From Diphasiastrum complanatum (lineage: Eukaryota; Streptophyta; Lycopodiopsida; Lycopodiales; Lycopodiaceae): DNA of 64,000 nucleotides. This document shows positions 20,621 to 30,006 of this stretch, in pieces. Position numbers and translations under genes: made by a program. The stretch spans positions 9,722,274 through 9,786,273 of the forward strand of contig CM055106.1 of the NCBI GenBank assembly GCA_029204225.1. Direction: 5' to 3'. Position 1 is the first letter of the stretch; each line of letters opens with the position of its first letter. The notes under the pieces were generated by a model, which was not told where the DNA came from, made no database searches, and saw only the letters and a list, made by a program, of their open reading frames with translations.

Positions 20621-21392
20621 GTGCTGCCCACAGTGTAAGCACGGGTGCGTCCACGGTCGGGGTGGTTGGCAGGACGGGGGCTTGATGAGTCAAAGTGCTG
20701 CCCTTGAGGTGTAAGCACGGTCAGTTTCCGCGGTTCGGGCCTGGCGCCGTCTGCACGTAGGACAGATGAGGCAATGTGCTGCCATTAGGATGGTGTAAGC
20801 ACGGTCTGTGCCTTGTGGGGTGCGGGGTGACATATTCACGATGACCACCGTTCGTTTAGCTATAAGGGCTATCGACCAAATTTGGTGGGGGCGTTACTGA
20901 GGCAATGTGCTGCCTAACGGTGAAAGCACGGGTGCGTCCACGATTTGGGTGGTATGCTGCCGATCGTTTAGCTATAAGGGCTATCAACTAAATTTGGTGG
21001 GGGCGTTACTGAGGCAATGTGCTGCCTAACGGTGAAAGCACGGGTGCGTCCACGGGGGTGGTATATTCAAGGATAGCTGCCATTCGTTTAGCTATAAGGG
21101 CTATCGACCAAATTTTGTGGGGGCGTTACTGAGGCAATGTGCTGCCTAACGGTGAAAGCACGGGTGCGTCCACGATTGGGGGGTACGCTGCCGATCGTTT
21201 AGCTATAAGGGCTATCGACTAGATTTGGTGGGGGCGTTACTGAGGCAATGTGCTGCCTGACGGTGAAAGCACGGGTGCGTCCACGGGGGTGGTATATTCA
21301 AGGATAGCTGCCGATCGTTTAGCTATAAGGGCTATCGACCAAAAAGTGGTGGGGCGTGACTGAGGCAATGTGCTGCTTAATGGTGAAAGCAC
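20621..21392 (+). repeat. Array of eight GTGCT...AGCAC hairpin units
   Basis: Hairpins lie at 20621-20642, 20695-20718, 20776-20802, 20907-20929, 21019-21041, 21139-21161, 21250-21272 and 21370-21392. Each has GTGCT pairing with AGCAC. An inner stem varies but still pairs (GCCAT/ATGGT in the third, GCC/GGT in most, GCU/GGU in the last by wobble). From 20855 the hairpins sit in longer units headed TTTAGCTATAAGGGCTATC at 20855, 20967, 21087, 21198 and 21318. Spacings of 112, 120, 111 and 120 bp show two alternating unit types and a dimer of about 231 bp. The position just after the primer site is where packaging or dimerisation signals lie in retroelements; that role is inferred. Confidence 0.85.
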
Positions 21393-23257
21393 GGATGGTT
21401 GGAGGGGTGTCCTATGTGGGCTGATTCTGTGATCGATTTGTATGGGCGCGGCCAGGCAAAGGTCCGTTGGCAGGACCATCTCAAAGGGGGACCTTGTCTT
21501 TGTTACTTGTTAGTAGACCTGCCTGAGTGTCTTACTTGTATGTATTCGTGGTGAGTCTTAGTACTCGTGCTTTTCCTGGTTTGCATGATTGCTTGTGATA
21601 CAAGGAGCTGATGGCTCGAGAAGGAACCTTTTCTTTTGAAGGCTGATACCATCAAACAAAGAGGACTACAGAATCTGTGGGGCGGATTTGCAGTTCAAGT
21701 ACTCACACGTGAACGACAACGAAACGACTCAATGTTTGCAAAGGATGGATGGCTAGCCTATTTCTTGGGTTAGTTTCATTTGCGACAACGCCCACCAGAC
21801 GCAAGCAGGAAGTCAAAAGTTGGAAAGGGCAATTTCAGGGGAGATCTTCTATGGAGCAGTTGGTCTTCATTTTGGGACGGCCACCTTCGGAACTGAAACT
21901 CACTGAGCATGGGTGATATCCAGTATCAGTTGGGTTTTTCCTCAAAGGGGAAAAAGACTAGGATCCTCTTCAGAGATTGGCAACAAGTTGGATCGAGCCA
22001 TAATCCTAGCAGATGGGAAGCAAAGTGTTGGAAAGGCTTTTTGTCCGAAGAACTCTACTCTAAAGTCCGATCAGCTGATTTATTAAGTGGAGGGGAACTA
22101 TCACACACACCTCTCTCTTGGGGCAAATTTTGAATTAAAGTTGATCAAAATGGGGGCAAATTCAAGGTGACCTAGCCATACTCACACGAGGAGACTGGCG
22201 AACTTTGGACCTAATAAGTTGACAAGTTTTTGTTGTGGAAAGGAAAGTTTGTTATAGGCTTTCTCTGGACCAGCAATGATGAGGAAACATATGAGTACGC
22301 TGGCTTGTGTTACGTGTAAGGCAGCTGATCAATGAAGGAACTGAGAAAGTTGAGTCTTGCATGAGAGACTTGGTATTTCGAACGAACGCTAAGGGACAGT
22401 TCGCGTTGAGATCGGACTAGTGCAAACTCTGGGTGCATGTGTCTGATTCAAAGAGAGCTACTTGAAGCCAAGCTCGATGTACACTTCTTGTTTTGATTGT
22501 GAGACAACTAACCAGTGATGGAATTGTGAAAGTCAAGTTTTGCGCGACGGACATGGTGCTTCAAACAAACGCGAAGAGATAGTTCGGATGCGGATCAAAC
22601 TGGTGCGACCCTTTGGCTTTCCACGAGGTCAATGGTTACATTTGGGCTGATTCAAAGAGCTACTTCAAGCTAAGTGAGAGGTGCATTGCGGAGTACTCAA
22701 TCTTTGCCTACCTTAAAGAGCCAAGATGGAAAAGTATCAAGATCAGGCTTGGACAAGGAGAGAAATCAAGGTGCAGAAGCAACAAGGCACGAAGTGGACC
22801 ATAAAGTGGGCAATCAAACGATAAATCCTTCGGCTCAGGGAGCCTTGATACCTGTGCGGAACTGAACAAACCTGGAGCTCAGGGAGCTCAACACAAAGTG
22901 CATCAAGGACAAATCAGGAGCTCAAAGGAGTTCCAAAGTCGAAAGTCAGAAGCGACAGGGGCGAACATTTCAAAGAAAGGCCTCTGTCACCAGTTAATAA
23001 GGTTCTCGGGTTTTACGAAAGCGATATCAAATCTACGCTTTTCCCAGACAAAGATATATTTTCAAGTTATGTAATTTTTCAGTACAAAGAGCTGAGCCTC
23101 CGACTTGTGGTGTGCCAGCTTCAATGTTAATAAAAAGTGGCCAGTAAATTGAGTACTGTGCCTAGTAGCTTAAATGTATAGTCATTTTAATTGGGAGACA
23201 CCTTTACTTTAATCTGACATCTGATGAGGACATCAGATTTTATAAAGGTGGGGTGGA
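21393..23257 (+). other. Non-coding interior of the young element, with polypurine tract
   Basis: No frame exceeds 75 codons and no gag, protease, integrase, RT or RNase H motif is present. A degenerate duplication of about 190 bp is visible (22320-22480 and 22510-22690), sharing CAGTTCG..GATC, CTGATTCAAAGAG and GCTACTT. The end carries the polypurine tract AAAGGTGGGGTGGA at 23244-23257, directly before the 3' LTR. Primer site, tract and LTRs are intact while coding genes are absent, which defines a LARD-like non-autonomous element. Confidence 0.85.
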
Positions 23258-24502
23258 TGTTGTAAAGCTACCTTTACAAGCTTTACTTGCGGCGCCATCG
23301 GCGCCAGCTATGTCCCCGGCGCCAGCAGCGCCCCTGCTGCTCCCGGCGCCAACGGCGCCGGCGCCGCTCCCGGCGCCACTGTGACCAGAATCCAGCCGGC
23401 GCCAAGTTCCTATGGCTGAAAATCTTTGATCGGTTCTAGCGAAGTCCAGAGAGCTCAGATCGATGTGCAATCACCTCACACGATCTAGGCATGATTGAAG
23501 GAAGCCTGGGGATCAATAAAATCTAGAGAGAGAAAATGACTTTCTAGAAAGAGAAAATCCTAGAGAGAGAAAAACGTGCTTTACCAGCTTGGGTAGAGTG
23601 CTTGGTATGAGGGGGGGTGCCGAATCACACCAATACTATAGGGGAGTGCGGGTTGCGACTCAGGGCGAGCTCCAACCAAGTCTCAGCCTCCCTTGCTGGA
23701 ATGTTGTCATGGCTCTCGCCTTGGCATGCTAGCGCCCCGGAGACTAGGGTCGGTCACACACTTGAAATGTAACCTTCTCAGATTTATCAATAAAGTGGGA
23801 TTTTCCTCAAACTGACTCTGATTACCTTCTGGGTTTCAGTGTTCGGTAAAAGCGCCAGTTGTAAGGCCGCTTTCAAAATTTTTAACTTGGCACATAGCTG
23901 AGGGTCGTATCCCGGGACGCCAGCGGTATGCCGTCGGGACCATTCGGTCCGTGGCGCCAGCGGTATGCTGTCGGGACCATTTGGTCCAAGAACTGGTTGT
24001 TTCCATATCTGTCGCGGCTTGTGGTTCTGAGTGTTCCTTGCATGAACGTGAATGGGTTAAGCTCTTGGGGAACGGGCTCTAACCTGTCGGCTGAGTTGGA
24101 TGGCTTGCTTGGGTGGATGTTACCTGTTTATGGCTGTCCAGTCTGGCGTGGCGCCAGGTTGGCTTCCAGCGCTCGTGACGAAGCTTTCAGTTGGTTAAGT
24201 CTGATGTAAGTCAGACCGCTTGCTTGGAATGGATGTTACTCGTTTGTAACGAAGCTTCGAGTTGGTTGAGTTTGATGTATGTCGGGCGGCTTGCTTGGAG
24301 GGAAGTCACCCACGTCGGGACCCCCGATCTGGCATGGCGCCAGGTTGGATCTCAATGTTGGTTTTCGGAACTTCAAGTTGGTTAAGTCTGATCGTTGTTG
24401 GCGAGTTGGCTGCTTGTATGTCAAGTGGGTTTGGATGGCAAGAGTTGAAGGCTGGGAAGCTAAGTCGTGGTTCCCGGCTCCCTTTGGGATGCCTGCGCTA
24501 CA
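23258..24502 (+). mobile_element. 3' LTR of the young non-autonomous element (1245 bp)
   Basis: This copy matches 19286-20530 throughout in my reading. It starts after the polypurine tract and ends GCGCTACA directly before the GACAC target duplication. Candidate polyadenylation signals are at 23515 and 23789. Lack of divergence over 1.2 kb implies a very recent insertion, assuming no gene conversion and no assembly artefact. Confidence 0.95.
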
Positions 24503-24526
24503 GACACCTTCAGGTTCCTTACTCAT
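24503..24526 (-). pseudogene. First codons of the interrupted Ty3-like gag
   Basis: On the minus strand ATG at 24526-24524 starts MSKEPEGV. The reading stops at the insertion and resumes in frame at 19280 as PALRIERR once one copy of the GACAC duplication is discounted. This proves that the young element landed in codon 8-9 of a pre-existing gag. The duplication copy is at 24503-24507. Confidence 0.85.
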
Positions 24527-25330
24527 GTCGCCTATAATCAGTCGTCTCGCTAAGGTGATATTACTATAGAATTTCAATAATAAAACAAGAATGCAACGAC
24601 AGAGAGTGATGTTGCAACAAACACACACAAACGGTGGTCAACAACTAGATATGGTAAAACAAGTACTTCTTTGGAATTTTTTGGTCCATAGAACGAAACC
24701 AAAACTTGCACAGGCTTCTAAGGTCTCTAAAAATAGTTGACTTAGTCAAGGGTGTAGTGTATTCTGAACCAATATATTTATTAAAAAATCAAGGTCCTTG
24801 TGGATCAGGCAAAAATGTTTTTCAAAATTTTTCTAATTTCATCCCTTAGACAGATGTTTTTCACTATGGGCGAGTTCCTCAGGCTGTGTGCGAGTTTTAA
24901 AAAGTAGTGCAGATAGCTGTGCAAGTTCTATATATGGAAAGAATCACTTAATGTCACACAGAATCAGTTTTTTCTATCAGCAAAACTCGTACAAGGTATG
25001 GATGAGTTGTAATTTTGCTGAGGAATCTAAAAATAGCATGGGCAAATCTCAGTTCTGGTCTTCATCATGTGTGCGAGTTTGGTTTGACCAAAAATGGCAA
25101 AAATGGCATTGACTACTCAAAATTCAAACTTTTCGTACTGGAAGGAATTCGCACAGGTCATTAGGAACTCGAGCAATTGGTTTTTTAGCCATAATGATAG
25201 TGGGCGAGTACTTTTTTGAAACAGTTTGGTTTGAGGTGATGTTTTTTGACAAGGATGAGTTCTAGAGAACTCGCACAGGGTACTGATGGATTTGGCACTG
25301 TGAAATCTATATTCCTAATGATGGGCGAGT
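24527..25330 (-). other. Leader or LTR of the interrupted Ty3-like element
   Basis: This is non-coding sequence upstream of the gag start. GCGAGTT-type words recur (24878, 24893, 25071, 25202, 25324), together with the inverse AACTCGCAC near 25269. No primer-site match was found here, so LTR boundaries cannot be set. Confidence 0.4.
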
Positions 25331-25989
25331 TTATCTAAGGTGATTTGGTGTGTGATCATTGTCAGAAATTGTGAACTCCTGCAACTTTGTTGCGAAGCGA
25401 AACGAAGCGAAGTGTGAACATATCCCGAAGACTGAAGGAAAAGTATTCGAGATTTGGCCCGATGACCAGGTGACAAAACACACTCGACGAAGACACAAAA
25501 TGAAAGAGAACAATTTGCGCTGCCAACTGGCAGCTCGACGAGCGTGGTGTACTTCACGCTCAGCTGACATAGACGTCAACAATAACAGAGAATAACTAAC
25601 TAGTTGATTAGCATTAACTTGTCTTGTAATTCTCTAATAAACTATCTTGTAAACTCCACACAGTGGAGATAAATACGTGTTTTTGATTAACACAAATATA
25701 GAGGACGAGAGAGAAAAGGATATGTAGAGCTGTGCATGAAAGTATGCCAACGAGCAGAACACAACGACTGAGGTGAGCGTCAGGCCGCCAATGAGCGAGA
25801 CACTGAATGACTCACCTGAAAACAAAAAATAGAAAATACAAATTGTTATCTTCTCCACCTCTTCTATGTCGTGTCATCTTTTTGATTGATTCTATCATGA
25901 TCTGTGATCTGTAGTCGCTTGCTTAGGTTCCTGGAAAAACAAAAACAGAAACAACGAAAAGCCAAAATTCTGCTACAAATTCCGCTACA
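25331..25989 (+). mobile_element. 5' LTR of a truncated copia element
   Basis: The 3' boundary is clear: TTCCGCTACA is followed directly by the primer site. The 5' boundary is estimated. A TATA-like GATAAATACG lies at about 25669. A GCGAAGCGAAACGAAGCGAAG segment near 25393 (21 bp) resembles the TTCGY pentamer array at 51768. No second LTR is present because the element is cut at about 27680. Confidence 0.6.
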
Positions 25990-26002
25990 TGGTATCAGAG
26001 CC
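25990..26002 (+). promoter_or_regulatory. Primer-binding site of the truncated copia
   Basis: TGGTATCAGAGCC follows the LTR end without a spacer and is complementary to initiator-Met tRNA. Confidence 0.9.
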
Positions 26003-26089
26003 ACAAGTTATCACTACATGATATCCAAGCAGTGATTCTCTAAGACCACACATTATAGCTACAACGATCCAGACGACAATAGCAATCAG

Positions 26090-26890
26090 TCTTGATGGTG
26101 AAAGCTACAAAGTGTAGAAATTCAAAATCAAAATACTTCTAAAGGGCGAAGACATCTGGTCGGTGACCGAACTCACAGAGGTGCAGCCCTCAGAGGGAGA
26201 CTCAAGGAGAGTTGAGTGGATCAGAAAAGATGAACGTGCAATGTCAATCATCGTTTCGTCTATTAACAAAGAAATACTCATGCAGATTGAAGACTGTGAG
26301 AGCAGCCATGAAGCATGAGAAAGACTAAAGCAGAAGTACAAAGTGAGGGCTGTCGCTTTGGTGATGCACATTCACAATCAACTACAATCTATATGATGGG
26401 ATGGCAATCAGTTGGATCATCATGTTGAGAAGATTAGAAGGATCTTCACTAACTCATTGCATCTGGGCAGGAACACTAGGTCCCAACACTACAACAACTG
26501 ATATACTTCATGAAATCCCTACCTGCGTCCTATCAGCCCCATCGAGAATGCTCATACTGAGCCTACCAGATATGACATTCAAAAGAGCAATCAGTCTTGT
26601 CGCTGATGAGAGACTGACGAGCAAACGAAGCAGTGACTAGGAGAAGGCCCTTTTCCCCAGACCCAGATTTGACAAGACAAACACAAAGTCTTCGAGTAGA
26701 GGCAATGACAACCAACAAACTTCCTCCTGCAATCACTGTCACAAGCTGAGACACACAACCAACAAATGCTGGTTTAACCCGACAATACTTTGCATGCACT
26801 GCAAGAAGAAGGGACATTCTGCATACGACTACAGATTTACCCGAAAAGAAAAAACAAAGTTGACAAGGCGAATGTTGCAGAGTCGTCAAG
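26090..26890 (+). pseudogene. Copia gag with two zinc knuckles
   Basis: The frame from about 26090 reads SLDGESYKV, a stop, then KFKIKILLKGEDIWSVTEL (the usual tryptophan of this motif is a stop here), RVEWIRKDERAMSIIVSSIN and EDCESSHEA with a further stop, then LDHHVEKIRRIFTNSLHLGR. Two knuckles follow at about 26733-26830: CNHCHKLRHTTNKC and CMHCKKKGHSAYDY, the last Cys being Tyr. Multiple TAG and TGA codons show that it is dead. Confidence 0.8.
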
Positions 26891-27113
26891 GGATGTAGAC
26901 AAAAGCGATGAGACCTTCATGATATTCGATGAAGCCTCGACAAGCTACACTGAACAAGACTACGATGTAGTCATTGATTCGGGTGCAACCTCACACATCA
27001 CCTACAACAAAAGAATCTTGATCAACTACAGAGAACTTGAAAACAACAGAGCAGTGATTCTAGGCGATGGGAGCCGACACGATGTCAAGGGCGTCGGAAC
27101 TCTACAACTATGA
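26891..27113 (+). pseudogene. Copia protease fragment
   Basis: The motif VIDSGATSHIT (about 26970-27000) is the catalytic Asp-Ser-Gly of copia aspartic protease, in the usual sequence context (DSGATSHI, then VILGDGSRHDVKGVGTL). The frame ends at a TGA at 27111-27113. It lies in order between gag and integrase. Confidence 0.82.
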
Positions 27114-27683
27114 ACATTGTCGAGACAAGCAGAACTGCCAGGAGCACTCTACGTACCTTCATTAAGAAAATACCTACTATCAGTCTCCAAGATGGCAGAT
27201 CTTGAAATTCGAGTTCTATTTGATGGCAATGTATGCTGCCGGATGATCGAACAAGTTGCTGACAGTTGGATGCAAAGAAGCAACCTCTACCAAGCCAAGA
27301 TAATCAACAATTCTGATAGCATACTAAATGCATCAGAAAACGAAGGTCAACTTTGGCACAGAAGAATATATCATCTGAACATGAGAAGCCTCTATGATAT
27401 GAGCAAAAAGGACATAGTCATAGGTCTGAAAATATTCAGACCCAATACTGAGTTCTGTGAAGCCTGTCAAAAAGGGAAACAACATCAGAATCCATTCGTG
27501 CACGAGGGAAGAAGAGCTAAAGAAGTTCTTGAGCTTGTCCATTCAGATGTCTGTGGACCGATGAAAGTTGATTCGCTCTCAAGATCGAGGTATTTCCTAA
27601 TGTTCATTGATGACTACAGCCAGATGACAACGATCTATTACTTGAAGATGTGTCAAAAAGCTAAATTTTCAAAAATAAAATAA
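27114..27683 (+). pseudogene. Copia integrase N-terminal part, truncated
   Basis: After LYVPSLRKYLLSVSKMADLE the zinc-binding motif is LWHRRIYHLN...CEACQKGKQH (HHCC). The core start is VLELVHSDVCGPMKVDSLSR with the first catalytic Asp, then FLMFIDDYSQMTTIYYLK. At about 27650 the coding sequence gives way to AT-rich DNA, so the second Asp, the Glu and all of RT are missing. The truncation is abrupt. Confidence 0.85.
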
Positions 27684-28080
27684 AAAAAATAACAAAAAAA
27701 AATGAAAGTACAAAGAACTAAAACTTGTAGAAAAGCTAGATATTCAAAAAAAATGAAAAAAAAAAGAGAATATTGCTATAAAGTTGGGGCTAAATCTTAA
27801 AAGAACCGTAATACAAACTTAAACCCTTTAAAAAATTTAAAATCCTACAAAAGAAATCTAGAAACGTTGAAAGGATTTAACCTTAATTAAGAAAACTTAA
27901 AAAATGGGACATAAAATTTAATTAATATATATGTATATTACAACATAAATGTAAAAAACTAAAATAAATAAATAAATATTTTAAAAAACATAGAAAATCT
28001 AAAAATGGAATTGTAAACTAGTAAAAAACCTTAAATAAATACAAAAGTAATAATAACGACAAGAAAAAAACACAAAACAT
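27684..28080. other. AT-rich non-coding segment
   Basis: A-rich tracts such as AAATAAAATAAAAAAAATAAC dominate (part of 27670-27790), with no coding signal. It forms the boundary between the truncated copia and the heptamer repeat. Confidence 0.5.
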
Positions 28081-28325
28081 ATAAAAAAAGTCAAGGCCTA
28101 GGGGCTACGGACTAAGGGACAAGGGCCTAGGGCTACGGACTAAGGGACAAGGGCTAAGGGCCTAGGGGCAAGGGCCAAGGGCTAAAAATGAAAAACGAAA
28201 TGCTAAGGCTAAGGGCCTAGGGGCAAGGGCCAAGTGCCAACAACCAACGGCTATAGGGCTAAGGGCTACGAGTTAAGGGCCATTGGCTAAGGGCCAAGAG
28301 CTAATGGCTAAGGTTTCATAATTTT
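28081..28325 (+). repeat. AAGGGCT/AAGGGCC heptamer minisatellite
   Basis: Degenerate 7-bp words AAGGGCT, AAGGGCC, TAGGGGC and AAGGGCCTAGGGGC follow each other with small interruptions. The unit resembles the plant telomere repeat TTTAGGG but is not identical to it. Confidence 0.8.
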
Positions 28326-28451
28326 GTTACAGTCTCATAATTTGTTAATTATACAAATTTATTATAGTTTCATTATTTTGCTAATTATACTTCCAATAGC
28401 ATTGCAAATCCTAACATAAAGTGTACTTATGATTTTTTTCAGGGTCACTAC

Positions 28452-29021
28452 ATGGACTGCTCAAGAGAGAGAAGATGTCGAGTTGTTTTATTTTTTCGGA
28501 AAGAAGTGGTTGCATTTGAAAATGTCTTAACTGCTGAATCAAGTGGAACATGTTTTTTCAGAGAAGTTGGTATGGATAAAAGTGTGGTTCTAATTTCAAA
28601 GGTATTTAAAATGGATTGTCCTTTGTCATACTCTCACGATGATTTTGATCGCCTAGGAGACGTTTACAACTATATTTCCATCGATGTCATTGCAAAAAAA
28701 ATCTTGTAGGATAATGCAAATATTGTCAAAATGAATGAACTCGTTCTTGCCAGTTGTCCATTATACAATATTGATGACGTTTTTGACTGTATGAATTTCG
28801 AAAGGGTAGTAGTTTTTACTGCTAAATTCAAAGGCTACTATCCCAATGAAAAAAACTTGCTTGTTATTGTGAAGGTGACTTCAATTACAACAAAAGAAAA
28901 TATTGCGAATGCCATGACAGATGGCGGAGGCCCTTTCTACATGCAAAATCAAACAAGTGTTTGTCAAAACTATCTTTGCATTCTAAAAAGAGAAAACATG
29001 TATCATTTACTAAACCATTAA
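28452..29021 (+). pseudogene. Transposase-like gene, N-terminal segment
   Basis: Two parts in one frame, MDCSRERRCRVVLFFRKEVV...VIAKKIL and DNANIVKMNELVLASCPLYN..., are split by a TAG at 28707-28709. The part up to 29021 is the presumed N-terminus of the broken gene that continues to 32001. On its own it has no motif that I recognise. Confidence 0.5.
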
Positions 29022-30006
29022 GTGAGTGCTTTACGTATTATTCTAAACGTTCAAATAGGAACAACATGAAGAAAATGTTGGGCCATCCTTGTGGTTCAAA
29101 AAGGGGTAGCATCCAAAACACGTCGACAAGGTCAATAGATGTCGAAAACAGATCCGCTAATTGCAATACAACAATATCAAGTAGCTATAATTCGGATACC
29201 TTGATAGGAATCGAAGATATTTCTCAAGGTCGTAATATGTCAAGATCAAGTAACTATAACTCGGATATCTTGAAGGAATCGAAGATATTTCTCATGATCG
29301 TAATATGTCAAGAATAAGTAACTATAACTCGGATATCTTGACAGATGTCGAGGATGTGGGAGAGGCTGTTGATAACAACAAAAATAAAAGACGTCATTTT
29401 GAAATCAGCATTCAAACAAAGTGTACACCAAAATTGTCAGCTTTTGCAAGTGCACAGGCATCCATCCGACATAATTTAGATTTTTCAGAATTCGATTTCG
29501 ATGAACATGATTACACAAGCAACATATTACATGATGCTAATATGACAAACGATCCTACAAGATCAAGATGGTCACAAGCAGATGAACTTTTGGAAGATCT
29601 AGAAAGAGAGCCTCAAGTATGTCCAACATCCTTTGGAACTACTCAAAGTTTAAAAAAAAAACGTGTGCTTGCGTATGTTGCACCAAAAAAGGCAGAATAT
29701 GTCTTATCATCAGAAAATATAAGGGAAACGTTGATGCAACCATGTTGTAGTAAGTTGTGTATTCGACAAATTACCTACAAAGAATGTGAAGACTTGCGAC
29801 TAGGTGTGTGGAGAAAACGAGGAGCTGACAAGCATAATCAATTATTGCAAATGTTCAAATGTTTTTTTCATAGACGAGAAATGTCAGACGCAGTATTTGA
29901 TATTTTGGAGGAATTCAAATTGTGCTTCAAACCTATGTTGGATGGTAAAGCTATATGCATAAAAGCATATCAGAATCTATTGGGAATCTCTCATGGAATG
30001 TTTTGA
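28961..30006 (+). pseudogene. Transposase-like gene, middle segment with Cys cluster
   Basis: Frames 28961-29317 and 29305-30006 join through a slip in an internal repeat of about 69 bp (three copies, 29170-29340; SSNYNSDIL and similar). Downstream the protein has PCCSKLCIRQITYKECEDLR (about 29735-29800), LRLGVWRKRGADKHNQLLQM and CIKAYQNLLGISHGMF. A CC..C cluster followed by KAY..LLGIS is typical, as I recall it, of long transposase-like proteins annotated with DUF7869. The assignment rests on remembered motif layout. Confidence 0.55.

Noticed and set aside
19956-20714. Gly/Trp-rich frames in the young element as genes
   Set aside because: They lie in the LTR or just after it, are duplicated with the LTR and have no motif.
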